Part shown: positions 43,593-52,721 of the stretch, one piece after another
Layout: each line of letters begins with the position of its first letter
How positions within the stretch are numbered: the stretch's first letter is position 1
NCBI GenBank assembly: GCA_963846885.1
Contig: CAWJXS010000019.1
Span: 1-64,000, forward strand
Source of the DNA: RPQJ01 sp963846885
GTDB lineage: Bacteria; Pseudomonadota; Gammaproteobacteria; Steroidobacterales; Steroidobacteraceae
Direction of reading: 5' to 3'
DNA length: 64,000 bases
Program-made: the position numbers and the translations under genes
The notes under the pieces: generated by a model
The model's database searches: none
The model's input: only the letters and a program-made list of their open reading frames with translations
Told to the model about the DNA's origin: nothing

Positions 43593-44414
43593 TCAAACGG
43601 CGACCCGTTGACGTAGGTCGGCGAAGACCGCCAATGTACTCGCTCGAAACTTTGCTTTGCTGGCCGCGTCGAACAGCTGCCAGGCGTCGCTGTCGACCAG
43701 CATCATTGTTTCAAGCAGCGGCAGCAACTTCGGTCGAATGCACAGCGGCGCTTCAGCCTCACTGAGGCTGCACGGGTTGGGCCATTCCGGCACCACGTTC
43801 AACGATTGGTGCAGCAGCACGCCTTGTACGATCAGCGCGGCAGGCGAGTCGATGCCAAAGAGATGGTCGAGGCCTTGCAGGATCTCTGGCAGCGCCCGAT
43901 TGTCCGGGAGCCGACCTTTGCCGTCGGGGGTGGCAACCGACGCTCCGAGCACAAATTGCACCCAGGGCTCGAGCCCCGCCGCGTAGCTGTCGAGGGTGGA
44001 GAACCCCGCTTGCGGCAACGTTCGCGCGGCCATCGTCGCGGAGCGAAACGCGTGCAGTGCGTCGCGCTGCCCGTCGATCACCTGCTTGCCCAGATCGTGG
44101 TACAGCACGATCCAATCCATCATCGCCTGCTGCGGCGCAGAGGCCTGCTGGAATTCCGGGAGTAGCTGCAGTGCGATCAGCACCTGAGTGATGTGATGCA
44201 ACGTGGCGCGATCCGCGTACGCGGCCATTTCCTGCCAACCCGGGGCCACGGTTTCGATGGTCTCCATCCGATCGACCGTGTAGAACTCGCGCATGCGCAA
44301 GACCAGGGCGTCGCCATCGTGAAGTTCGCCGGCCTCGATTTGCCGAGCTTGGGTTCGAACGAAGTCGAGCAACTCCGGCAGGCGTTCATCGACGGTCGGG
44401 ATCGGTGCGGGCAT
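43593..44414 (-). CDS. HD-domain-like protein
   Basis: This 273-residue protein contains an HD-type metal site: RATLHHITQVLIALQLLP supplies histidines, and WIVLYHDLGKQVIDGQ supplies the HD pair, with further candidates in IVQGVLLHQSLNVV. Helices dominate. It would fit an HD-superfamily phosphohydrolase, but I do not know the subfamily. The ATG at 44414 was preferred over a GTG 14 codons upstream because AGGA precedes it. It is followed about 30 bases later by the RIO kinase gene on the same strand, so the pair may be an operon. Confidence 0.65.
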   Translation of the reverse strand: MPAPIPTVDERLPELLDFVRTQARQIEAGELHDGDALVLRMREFYTVDRMETIETVAPGWQEMAAYADRATLHHITQVLIALQLLPEFQQASAPQQAMMDWIVLYHDLGKQVIDGQRDALHAFRSATMAARTLPQAGFSTLDSYAAGLEPWVQFVLGASVATPDGKGRLPDNRALPEILQGLDHLFGIDSPAALIVQGVLLHQSLNVVPEWPNPCSLSEAEAPLCIRPKLLPLLETMMLVDSDAWQLFDAASKAKFRASTLAVFADLRQRVAV

Positions 44415-44654
44415 GGGCTCAGGTCCTGGGTGTTGCGCGCTGATGTGGGAGGGCACTGTCGGCCGTCGTGATACTTACATCGACCCAGTATGACGACGTC
44501 TCCCGAACGCGTAAGCCTACGCGCGTTGATCGCGGGTCCGTACTGACGGGCCTGTTACCGCATCGGAAGGATTGCCTGTTCCGCGATTTCTCCGAATTGT
44601 GGCCACGCTCCATCCGGCGACAATAGTCTCGTCAAATCGAAAAGGTGAGCCGCC

Positions 44655-45104
44655 ATGGATGTGCGGAACTCGTTCCTGCAGGCTGCGATCGACGAGGCTC
44701 GACAGGGCCTGACCGAAGGCGGGATTCCCATCGGTTCGGTCATTGTGCACCAGGGCGTCATTATCGGCCGCGGACACAACCGTCGCGTGCAGCGCGGCAG
44801 CGCCATCCTGCACGGCGAAATGGACGCATTCGAGAACGCTGGCCGCCAGCCCGCCAGCGTGTATCGCAAGTCGGTCCTGTATACGACTCTTTCGCCTTGC
44901 GCGATGTGCAGCGGCGCGATCCTGCTGTACGGCATCCCCAAGGTGGTCGTCGGCGAGAACCAGACGTTCATGGGCGAGGAGGATCTGCTGCGGTCACGTG
45001 GTGTGGCCGTCGAGGTGCTGCAGGACGCTGCCTGCGTAGACCTCATGCGGCAATTCATCGCCAACAGGCCGGAGCTCTGGAACGAAGACATCGGCGAGGA
45101 GTAG
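44655..45104 (+). CDS. Cytosine-deaminase-like nucleoside/base deaminase
   Basis: This 149-residue protein has the zinc-dependent cytidine-deaminase fold. The zinc histidine and catalytic glutamate are in AILHGEMDAFENAG (His53, Glu55), and the two cysteine ligands are in TTLSPCAMCSGAILLYGIP (Cys82, Cys85). The sequences around both motifs, and GENQTFMGEEDLL after them, resemble the yeast Fcy1 type of cytosine deaminase more than tRNA or guanine deaminases. The ATG is preceded by AAGGTGAG. The binding-protein gene starts seven bases after the stop. Together this suggests scavenging of a base or base-like compound, though the binding protein's class points to amino acids or amides. Confidence 0.88.
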   Translation: MDVRNSFLQAAIDEARQGLTEGGIPIGSVIVHQGVIIGRGHNRRVQRGSAILHGEMDAFENAGRQPASVYRKSVLYTTLSPCAMCSGAILLYGIPKVVVGENQTFMGEEDLLRSRGVAVEVLQDAACVDLMRQFIANRPELWNEDIGEE

Positions 45105-45111
45105 ATGTCCT

Positions 45112-46251
45112 ATGAAATCCTTATTGTTCAGCATTCGAGGGGCGTGGATTGTCGCGCTGTTGTCGATACTCGTCGCACCGCTCGGCTGTTCGGGAGGCGA
45201 CGATGACAAAGGCGCGATCAAGGTCGCGCTCGAAGGGCCGTTGACGGGCGAGCAGGCTTCGAACGGCCTCGACATGCTGCGGGGCGTGCAACTCGCCGTG
45301 AGCGAGGTGAACGCCCGGGGCGGAGTCCTCGGTCGTCGCGTAAAGTTGATCGAGGCCGACGACCGGGCCGATCCGGAACTCGCCGAAGGCGTGGCCCGCA
45401 GCGTGCACGAACAGGGCGCCGTCGCAGTCATCGGCCCGTACAACTCCAGCGTCGGACTGAAGAACCTGCCGCTCTACACGTCACTGCAGATCGTCCCGTT
45501 CCACCTGACGTCCACTGACGACACGACTGGCCTGGGGCTCACGATCCAGCCCAAGAACAGCCAGATCTCCCCGAGGGAGGTCAGCTATATCGCCGCACTG
45601 AAGCCGGCCACGGTCGTCATGCTGATCGATCCGTCTGCCTACACGCAAAGCATGGCTGATCGCCTCGAGGCGGGACTCGCGGCGCAGGGCATCATCGTCG
45701 CGCGGATCCTCATCCAGACGGGCCAGTCCGACTACGCAGCAACGGTTCGAGAGGCACTGGACCTCGCACCGCAAGTGATCTACTCCAGTACCTATTTCCC
45801 TGAAGGCGCACTGATTGCCAGGGCTCTCGCGGCCGAGGCGCGACTGGGTCGCGATGCCGGTTGTTTCATGGGCATGGCCAACCAGGATCCGGCGTTTGTT
45901 GCGGCCGCCGGCATCGCCGACAGTCGACGCTGCATGTTCAGCGGCGTGCCTTCGCCGGAACAGTTCGCGAGCGCGGCGGGCTATGTCGCGGCCTACCGCG
46001 ATCAGTTCCCGGGTGCGACGCCCGGGATCTGGGGAACGTTCACCTATGACTCAGCAAAGATGCTCTTCGCCGCGATGGAGCAGGCGGGCACGACGGACTA
46101 TGAGCCGGTGCTTGCGACATTGCGTTTGGCGGTCGACTACCCAGGTGCGACGGGTTCCATCACGATCGACCCAGCCACGGGCAACCGGACCAACGTGCCC
46201 GTCAGGATTCTCGCGGTGACACCTGCGGGAACGTTCGCTGTCGTGGAATAA
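45112..46251 (+). CDS. LivJ-like periplasmic binding lipoprotein
   Basis: This 379-residue protein is a type I periplasmic binding protein of the branched-chain amino acid/amide class. It has a lipobox (LVAPLGC, Cys26), then KVALEGPLTGEQASNGLDM, GVQLAVSEVNARGGVLGRRV, AVIGPYNSSVGLKNLPLY and WGTFTYDSAKMLFAAMEQAG, all usual for the family. No permease or ATPase genes are near, so it either works with a distant transporter or as a receptor. It starts seven bases after the deaminase gene, with GAGGAG in that gene's end, so co-expression is likely. The ligand is unknown. Confidence 0.9.
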   Translation: MKSLLFSIRGAWIVALLSILVAPLGCSGGDDDKGAIKVALEGPLTGEQASNGLDMLRGVQLAVSEVNARGGVLGRRVKLIEADDRADPELAEGVARSVHEQGAVAVIGPYNSSVGLKNLPLYTSLQIVPFHLTSTDDTTGLGLTIQPKNSQISPREVSYIAALKPATVVMLIDPSAYTQSMADRLEAGLAAQGIIVARILIQTGQSDYAATVREALDLAPQVIYSSTYFPEGALIARALAAEARLGRDAGCFMGMANQDPAFVAAAGIADSRRCMFSGVPSPEQFASAAGYVAAYRDQFPGATPGIWGTFTYDSAKMLFAAMEQAGTTDYEPVLATLRLAVDYPGATGSITIDPATGNRTNVPVRILAVTPAGTFAVVE

Positions 46252-46412
46252 CGTCGCACCAGCGACGATCCTTCAGCCGGCCTAGGCACTAATGCAGAGC
46301 CACCGCTGAGGGACGCCGCGCCGGGCGCAATGCCGCTACCCAGGTAGTTGGAGGAGAATGGTGCGGTAACGGGGGCAGCCATCCCGGCATTCGCTCCCCA
46401 TCGCGAGGAGCC

Positions 46413-47981
46413 ATGAGACGAACACCGTTCGTATTCGGCCTCGTCGCGCTAGCGACGAGCCTCGGGTCGATCGCCCAACAGGGCCTGCCGAATCCTTTCC
46501 CCATCCCGAACCAGCAGGACGCGCTTCCCGTGCCACTGTTCATCGGGCATGCGGCAGTCGAGAAGCCGATCGACGCGGCGCCGCTGCCGCAGAACCCTGG
46601 GATGAGCGCGAACCCGGGCAGCAACGCCCACGACGACAGTTACATGAGCGACACCTATGCAATACGAGGGCCGCTCGGCAAGTCACCGCAGGTGCGCTCG
46701 GCGTGGCTCGCAACACTGCTGGGTGATCCCCGCTTCTACCCGCCGACGGATCCCGTCGCGATCCCCGTTGTCATCACCTTCGATCAGGCCGGTTACCTGG
46801 TGGCCGGAGTCATCAAGTTCCGGTCAGCCGATCAGCTTGCCTACGTGCAACTGACGCTTATCCATCCGGACACGCTGGCCACGCTGGCGACCTTTGATCT
46901 TCCGGGCGAGTCCACGGGCGAGGCGCACTTCCGGCCGGCGGGGGCCTATTTCTACCTGGACCATCAGGACCGCGTGGTCGTCGGCACGGCCGACCGGGAC
47001 CTCTGGCTGGTCACCCACGCTCAGGGCTCGGACGGCAAGTGGTTCTTCGCGCACGACCCGCAAGACACCTTTTCACTCGCGGCTGCGATCCCCGCGGACG
47101 ATCAGCTGCAAGCCGTGGTGCCGGACTGGGCCGGCCGGCTCTGGTTCACCAGCAAAGGTGGGGTCGTGGGCCTGCTCGATGGCAGCTCGGGCGAGGTCCG
47201 ATATACGGACCAGCTGAAGCTCGGCGGCGAACGGATCGTCAACAGCCACGCGGTCGACGAGGACGGGGGCGTGTACGTCGTCTCGACCCAGGCGATGTAT
47301 CGCTTCGACGCCGATCAGGATGGGAATCCGCAGGTGACGTGGCGCGAGCCGTACGACGCCGGCACGCACGTCAAGGAAGGGCAGGTCGACATCGGCTCCG
47401 GCACCACGCCGACGCTCATGGGCAAGGACTACGTCACCATCACCGACAACGGCCAGCCGCGCATGCACGTGCTGGTGTTCCGGCGCGCCAAGGAGGTGGT
47501 GGGCTCACGCCTCGCGTGTGCGCAGCCGGTGTTCCGGCCAGGCAGCGCGTCGAATGAGAACTCGCTGATCGCCACCGACCGCTCGATCGTCGTGGAGAAC
47601 AACTTCGGCTACAAGGAAGCGCAGAAAGACACGACTCACGGCCGCACGACCAAGCCGGGCATTGCCCGCGTGGACGTCGACGAAAACGGCAACTGCCGGA
47701 CCGTGTGGACGAACGAGACGATCAGCATTCCGTCATTGATCAGCAAGATGTCGCTGGCCAATGGCCTGATCTACACCTACACCAAGCCGAAAGGGCCGGC
47801 GACCACCGACCCGTGGTACTTCACGGCCGTCGACTTCCACACCGGCGAGGTTGCCTACAGTCGCCTGGCCGGCACCGGCGTCTTGTACAACAACCACTAT
47901 GCCGGCGCTTACCTCGGACCGAACGGCATGGTGTACGTCGGCGTACTGGGCGGAGTCGTGGCAATGCGGGACACGGAATGA
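46413..47981 (+). CDS. Secreted PQQ-like beta-propeller protein, unknown function
   Basis: This 522-residue protein has a weak signal (TPFVFGLVALATSLGSIAQ). Repeated blade-like units follow, with spaced W and GG patterns such as VVPDWAGRLWFTSKGGVVGL, HAVDEDGGVYVVSTQAMYRF and PNGMVYVGVLGGVVAM, consistent with an eight-bladed quinoprotein-like propeller. No heme motif is present and PQQ ligands cannot be assigned. AGGAG lies before the ATG. It follows the binding-protein gene by 160 bases on the same strand. It may be a periplasmic structural or binding protein and not an enzyme. Confidence 0.72.
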   Translation: MRRTPFVFGLVALATSLGSIAQQGLPNPFPIPNQQDALPVPLFIGHAAVEKPIDAAPLPQNPGMSANPGSNAHDDSYMSDTYAIRGPLGKSPQVRSAWLATLLGDPRFYPPTDPVAIPVVITFDQAGYLVAGVIKFRSADQLAYVQLTLIHPDTLATLATFDLPGESTGEAHFRPAGAYFYLDHQDRVVVGTADRDLWLVTHAQGSDGKWFFAHDPQDTFSLAAAIPADDQLQAVVPDWAGRLWFTSKGGVVGLLDGSSGEVRYTDQLKLGGERIVNSHAVDEDGGVYVVSTQAMYRFDADQDGNPQVTWREPYDAGTHVKEGQVDIGSGTTPTLMGKDYVTITDNGQPRMHVLVFRRAKEVVGSRLACAQPVFRPGSASNENSLIATDRSIVVENNFGYKEAQKDTTHGRTTKPGIARVDVDENGNCRTVWTNETISIPSLISKMSLANGLIYTYTKPKGPATTDPWYFTAVDFHTGEVAYSRLAGTGVLYNNHYAGAYLGPNGMVYVGVLGGVVAMRDTE

Positions 47982-48066
47982 GCGTAGAGCCGCGCGTTTG
48001 AGTGGCACCCTGCCGGCGATCTTCCGCAGCTCTCGAAGTGCGCAACAGCAAGTACCAGACGATGGA

Positions 48067-48119
48067 TGTGAACAGGCGTTGAAGTTTGACCACTGGTCAA
48101 TCCTCGACGCCGGTTCACA
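48067..48119. mobile_element. Mini-element, copy D: both ends joined head to head
   Basis: This 53-base sequence consists of a 25-base left end (TGTGAACAGGCGTTGAAGTT and TGACC), three spacer bases, and a 25-base right end ending GACGCCGGTTCACA. The two ends are inverted repeats that match at 21 of 25 positions and begin TG / end CA. It defines the termini used to interpret copies A to C. Confidence 0.7.
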
Positions 48120-48269
48120 CCTTGGTGAAAGTGTCCGCAGAATCGGGACGCAGGATACCTAGGAGCCGCGGATCGACTCCCGCATGGGCGCGACCGCGCG
48201 CCGGTTTTCGCCGCGGGCACGCCAGTCAAACGACTTTCGGCTGATGTCCCGGGTCGTCGGTGTTTGTTA

Positions 48270-48298
48270 ATTGATTTGCAGACTACCGATTTCTCACA
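48270..48298. repeat. Dispersed repeat fragment at a truncation junction
   Basis: TTGATTTGCAGACTACCGAT and the following TTCTCACAATGG match 26198-26222 and resemble the sequence after the IS481 end at 23205-23230. It ends precisely where homology to paralogues 1 and 2 begins. Apart from this and copy D, 47982-48298 shows nothing that I can support as a gene. Confidence 0.55.
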
Positions 48299-48751
48299 AT
48301 GGTCCTCATAACCGGGCAGGTCCTGGCGGTGGTCGGAACGCTTGCCACAGAGACGGGCAACGCAACTTACGTTGGTCTGTCCGCAAACAATCTCTCGATG
48401 ATGGTTGGAGTAGCGAACGCCCTCGACACCGATATAACGAATGGCGACGGCGACGTAATCATCAAAGGACTCAAGGGCTCGGCCGAAAGCTATTTTCCAG
48501 CGGTGGCGAACACTGACAAATTCTTCGTTCATTACTTCGCCTGGGACTGCGACGTGCTCACCGGCGTTCTGGGCGGGGAGTACTGCGCCCCTATACCCGA
48601 CGACCTGCTGCCGCCGGATGCAGGAGACCCATCCCTGCGTCAAGCTTTCACGGTCGCTCTACGCGCCTACATCGCCGCAGGAACTCACACGGGGCCGGAT
48701 TCCAGCAAGCTTCTCCAACCGAGGATCTTCACGTTCGCGCCGAAGCGCTAA
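48299..48751 (+). pseudogene. C-terminal fragment of a fourth secreted paralogue
   Basis: The 150-codon open frame matches only the last quarter of paralogues 1 and 2: VVGTLATETGNATYVGLSAN, LKGSAESYFPAVANTDKFFV, FAWDCDVLTGVLGGEYC and the tail with GPDSSKLLQPRIFTFAPKR. The signal peptide and the first 350 or so residues are absent, and mobile-element debris ends at the break. It is therefore a truncated gene and is unlikely to be exported. It is nearer to paralogue 2 in the GTLATETGNATYVGLS stretch and to paralogue 1 in the NTDKF stretch. Confidence 0.82.
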
Positions 48752-49033
48752 CTGTGATATTTCAGCAAGCGATTCATTGCTGTCACGCTGACTTGGGCTG
48801 CGAGCAACTCGGCGCCAACCGGCGGTTACCGCGTCTATTGGAATAAACGCGATAAGCAATTTGGCAAGCGCGACCGCTCAATAATCAGGAAGTTCGAGGG
48901 CCTAACGTGCGCCTGTTGCCTCACTTGCTGCTCCCGCCTGTCGCTGATATTCAGCGGCAGTCTTGCAGGGTGTATAAGACGATCAGTCCTGGCCGAGAGC
49001 AGGACGAGGTCGGCTAGGGCGAAGGGAGCAACG

Positions 49034-49735
49034 ATGAGGTTCCAGATCTTTGAAGCGCCGAGGCTCATGGCGACAGTGTCGCTTGCGCTCGCGATCATGC
49101 TCGCGGGCCCAGCTGGAACGGCCGTTGCTCAGGTGACCGTACTCCTGCCGACGGATGGCGATATCAAGGCCACGTTGGCGTTGCCTGGCGACATACAGCG
49201 CGGCAAGGACGCGTATGCCGAGTGCCAGACCTGCCACCGCCAGGACGGCTCCGGGCGCGCGAAATTCGATATACCGCGACTGTCCGGCCAGCATGCCTCG
49301 GTGTTGATCAAGCAGCTGATGGACATCCGCAGTGATCTCCGCATCAACCCGGAGATGAGGGACTACATGTTCGATTCGGACCTGACGCTGCAGGATTTTG
49401 CCGACATGGCGGCCTATCTGCAGTCACTGCCGGTCGTGGGCGATATCGCGCAGGGTCCGCCCGAGCTGGTGTCGCGCGGCCAGGCCCTGTACGCCAGTCA
49501 CTGTGCAGGGTGCCATGGCGAGCGCGGCGAAGGCCGCGCGGAGCTTTTCTATCCCATGGTTGCGTCGCAGCACTACAACTACCTGTTGCGCGAGCTCGAC
49601 CTCATCCTCACCGGCAAGCGTGGCAACTCCAACCCAGCCATGCCGCCGATCCTCAGCAACTTCTCGGAGGACGACAAGCGAGCCGTCGCCGCGTACATGG
49701 CGCAACTGCCGGCGCCCGGCAAGACCGCTCACTGA
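49034..49735 (+). CDS. Diheme cytochrome c
   Basis: This 233-residue protein has a signal peptide (MATVSLALAIMLAGPAGTAVA) and two class I cytochrome c domains. The heme sites are CQTCH (residues 64-68) and CAGCH (157-161). Methionines in PEMRDYMFD and SNPAMPPILSNFS are candidate axial ligands. It is of the c4-like or oxidase-associated type and would carry electrons in the periplasm. A good ribosome binding site (AAGGGAG) precedes the ATG. A fragment of its leader is duplicated at 42.5 kb. The 282 bases before it contain no gene that I can support. Confidence 0.92.
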   Translation: MRFQIFEAPRLMATVSLALAIMLAGPAGTAVAQVTVLLPTDGDIKATLALPGDIQRGKDAYAECQTCHRQDGSGRAKFDIPRLSGQHASVLIKQLMDIRSDLRINPEMRDYMFDSDLTLQDFADMAAYLQSLPVVGDIAQGPPELVSRGQALYASHCAGCHGERGEGRAELFYPMVASQHYNYLLRELDLILTGKRGNSNPAMPPILSNFSEDDKRAVAAYMAQLPAPGKTAH

Positions 49736-49765
49736 AGAGCTCGTGCGAGACGGTGCAGGTGCAGA

Positions 49766-51002
49766 TCAGCGGTCCAGGATCGACGCCAGCCCGGCGATGA
49801 GCCGGTCCACGTCAGCGCCCGACGTGTAATGAACGAATGAGGCGCGCACGACGCCCTCCGCCGGGTCGATTCCCAGCGCCTGCATGAGACGGTACGCGTA
49901 GAAATTGCCGTGGCCCACGCCGATGTCGAGACGGGCCAGCGCCTGCGCCACCTCGGCGCACGCGAGATCCTTCACCGTGAAAGCCACCGTCGGTGCTCGA
50001 TCGATGGCGTTCGCCGAGCCGATCAAGTGCACACGCGGATGCGCGGACAAGAATTCCAGCAACGGCGGCAGCAATGCCGATTCGGCCTGATGGAACAACG
50101 TCCGTACCCGCTGGGCCTGCGCGGCCACCGACTTCTCATCGTCGCGCGCGTGGTGCGCAGCGACGGACTCGAAGTAATCGACGATGCCGTTTACAGCTGC
50201 CACCTGCGCATGGTCGGGCCCCGCCGGGGTGAAGCGCCCCTGGATGGCGTCGGACTTGAAGAAGTGCGCCTGCGACGGCAGTGCCGCGGCCAGCTCACCG
50301 CGCACGACCATGGCACCCAGGTGCGGGCCATACACCTTGTACAACGAGAACAGATAGACGTCCGCTCCAAGCGCAGTGACGTCGGGCACGCCGTGCGGGG
50401 CATAGGAAACGCCGTCAACGACGGCAATGGCGCCCGCCCGATGCACGAGTTCGCACCACTCGCGCACGGGGTGCACGGTGCCGATGACGTTCGAGCAATG
50501 CGTGAATGCGACTACGCGGGTGCGCGGGCCGAGCAACGCAACGAGCGCTTCAGGTTGCAGCGCGCCCTGTGCGTCGACCTCCCACGTGCGCACGATGAAG
50601 CCCTCGTCACGCAGCCGCGCCCAGGCGCCGATGTTGGCTTCGTGATCCTGGTTCGTGACGACGATCTCGTCGCCGGGCTGCAGGTAGCGGCGGAACGCAT
50701 TGGCCAGCACGTACGTGTTCTGGGACGTGGAGGGCCCCAGATGCAATTCGTCGACGTCGACATTGAGCCACGCGGCGAGGCGCTGCCGGGCGCGGTCCAT
50801 CTGCATGCCCGCGGCAAGCGATGGCTCGTAAGGGTAGTAAGGCTGCACCTTCGAGCGTCGATAGAAGCCGTCGAGCGCAGTCGATGACCGGCCCGCAGGC
50901 AAACGAGCCACCGGCGTTTTCGAAGTGACTGAACCGCGCGAGCGACGGCTCTGCAAACGCGGGAAACTGCGCGCGTACGAAGTCCAGGTCGAGATGTGTC
51001 AT
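49766..51002 (-). CDS. Class V aminotransferase, partner of the PhyH dioxygenase (frameshift near 50885)
   Basis: This protein of about 410 residues is a PLP enzyme of the cysteine desulfurase/isopenicillin epimerase-like class. It starts MTHLDLDFVRAQFPAFAEPS with the glycine-rich FSHFENAGGSFACG, shifts frame near 50885, and resumes as LDGFYRRSKVQPYYPYEPSL. PLP-binding features are LHLGPSTSQNTYVLANAF, VVTNQDHEANIGAWA, AIAVVDGVSYAPHG and the lysine in YLFSLYKVYGPHLGAM. The conserved persulfide cysteine is not evident. Its ATG overlaps the stop of the upstream dioxygenase gene by four bases. The substrate is unknown; pairing with a PhyH enzyme suggests modification or cleavage of an amino or thio compound. 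Confidence 0.85.
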
Positions 51003-51817
51003 CGTGATTGAGCTCCGAACAATGATCTAGTCGCCTCGAAATGCGTGTCGGGAATGTCTTCGAGGCCCGGACGCGGTCGCAGGTAACTGAAATACGCCAC
51101 CCAGCGTTCCTGCTGGCTGGCGTTGGCAAGGCCCCGGTGCAGGATGCGGTCGTCGAAGATGAGGCAATCGCCCGCCGTCATCGCACGCGCGCCAGGTTGA
51201 GTCGCGGCGTCCTCGGCCTGCCCAGGCCCCAGCAGCGTCGCTGGCGTGACTTTTTCCGTCTCGGACTGGTACAGCAGGTTGTCGCGGTCCAGCCACGGGC
51301 GCTGCAGATGGTTCGTCAGCAGGTGCGTGCCGCGCGCCACCTCGGTCGGGCCGGCCGCCAGCGGGATGTCGGCCAGCGCCACGAGCACATTCACGGCATG
51401 CGCGGCTCGCTGCTCCGCCGCCTCGTGTGGCGAGTCGATGTGCCACTGCTGCGCGGGTGAGCCGGGTCGCGAGAAAACGACCCCGCAAAAGGACGGCCTG
51501 GCATCGGGCCCAAGCACGGCGCGAACCAGGCCAAGCCACGGCACGTCGGTCGCAAGCGAGCCCTGGGCGCCCCAGATCGGCATCAGGTCCTGCTCATGCA
51601 TCGGCACGTCGAACCTTCCCGGCGAGCGTTGCACCACCTCGCGATAGCCCATCCGGCTGCCGATGCCGATCGGCCGGTTGCCGAGCGCTGCCATCACGCG
51701 CGCGGCCTGCGCGCGCATCACGTCGTTGATGATGCCGAGCATCGACCCAGGCACCAGGCCAGGGACCCAGGCGACGCCTTCCGTGGCGAATTGCTCGGGG
51801 CTGGGTGGCAGGTTCAT
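50999..51817 (-). CDS. Phytanoyl-CoA dioxygenase (PhyH)-family protein
   Basis: This 272-residue protein is an Fe(II)/2-oxoglutarate oxygenase of the PhyH family. The iron ligands are in AQQWHIDSPH (HxD) and the distal histidine is in RILHRGLANAS, followed by the 2-oxoglutarate arginine region ERWVAYFSYLRPRPG. Between these is the usual DIPLAAGPTEVARGTH segment. It is the first gene of a two-gene operon with the class V aminotransferase. The bacterial family acts on many small molecules including betaine-like, quinone or natural-product substrates, so a fatty-acid role should not be assumed. Confidence 0.9.
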   Translation of the reverse strand: MNLPPSPEQFATEGVAWVPGLVPGSMLGIINDVMRAQAARVMAALGNRPIGIGSRMGYREVVQRSPGRFDVPMHEQDLMPIWGAQGSLATDVPWLGLVRAVLGPDARPSFCGVVFSRPGSPAQQWHIDSPHEAAEQRAAHAVNVLVALADIPLAAGPTEVARGTHLLTNHLQRPWLDRDNLLYQSETEKVTPATLLGPGQAEDAATQPGARAMTAGDCLIFDDRILHRGLANASQQERWVAYFSYLRPRPGLEDIPDTHFEATRSLFGAQSR

Positions 51818-51935
51818 GCTGTGGTTCCTGAAGGATGCATATGCGATTGTAGTTCAGCAGGCAGTTGGCCCGGTGAGCGTTGCTTTGCCGCGGAGCCGAC
51901 CCTAGAGTCGGCTTGTTGCGCGCCGGAGTCACGTC

Positions 51936-52682
51936 ATGAAAATCATACCGCCGACCGAAGCCGAGGCCCGTGCGGACCTGGCCGCGGCATTTCGCTGGGC
52001 GGCCCGGCTCGACTGGCACGAGTCCATCGCCAACCATTTCAGCGTTGCCATCGCGGAAGACCGCTGCACTTTCCTGATGAATCCGAACGGACGGCACTTC
52101 TCGCGCGTCCGTGCCAGCGAACTGCTGTTGCTGGACGCGCGCGATGAGTCCTCGATCGAAGGCCCTGGCGCGCCGGACCCCACCGCCTGGTACCTGCATG
52201 CGTACCTGCACCGGCGCCTGCCGCAGGCGCATTGCATCCTGCACACGCACATGCCGCATGCCACTGCGCTCTGCTGCATCAAGGACTTCGAACTGCTGAT
52301 GCTCGACCAGAACGCCTGCCGCTTTCATGGCCGTGTCGCCTATGACCGTGACTACGACGGGATGGCGCTGAGCGCAGCAGAGGGCGAACGCGTGGCGGCA
52401 CTGCTCGCCGGCGACAAGAGCGTGCTGATGATGGGCAATCACGGCGCACTGGTGGTGGGTCCCTCGGTCGCGGCAGCGTTCGACGACCTGTACTACCTGG
52501 AGCGTGCCGCAAAGGTGCAATTGCTGGCGCTGGCCACCGGTCTGAAGCCTGCGTTGATACCGGAGGCCATTGCCGCCAAGACCTGCACGCAGTGGCTCAC
52601 CTATCCCGACGACTATTCCCGGAAGCATTTTGATGCGCTCAGGGAAATCCTCGATGAGGAGGAGCCGGACTATCGGCTATAA
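51936..52682 (+). CDS. Class II aldolase/adducin-family protein
   Basis: This 248-residue protein has the class II aldolase (fuculose-phosphate aldolase-like) fold. The N-terminal WHESIANHFSVAIAE, the zinc-site HTHMPH in LHTHMPHATALCCIKDF, and LMMGNHGALVVGPSVAAAFDD with the third zinc histidine match the family. A phosphate-binding pattern is not clear, so aldolase or decarboxylase activity on an unphosphorylated substrate is possible. GGAG precedes the ATG. It is divergent from the PhyH-aminotransferase operon with 118 bases between, so shared regulation is possible. Confidence 0.88.
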   Translation: MKIIPPTEAEARADLAAAFRWAARLDWHESIANHFSVAIAEDRCTFLMNPNGRHFSRVRASELLLLDARDESSIEGPGAPDPTAWYLHAYLHRRLPQAHCILHTHMPHATALCCIKDFELLMLDQNACRFHGRVAYDRDYDGMALSAAEGERVAALLAGDKSVLMMGNHGALVVGPSVAAAFDDLYYLERAAKVQLLALATGLKPALIPEAIAAKTCTQWLTYPDDYSRKHFDALREILDEEEPDYRL

Positions 52683-52721
52683 ATCGCGCGAGTACCGCGC
52701 AGCAATGCAAGGAGTGACGTT

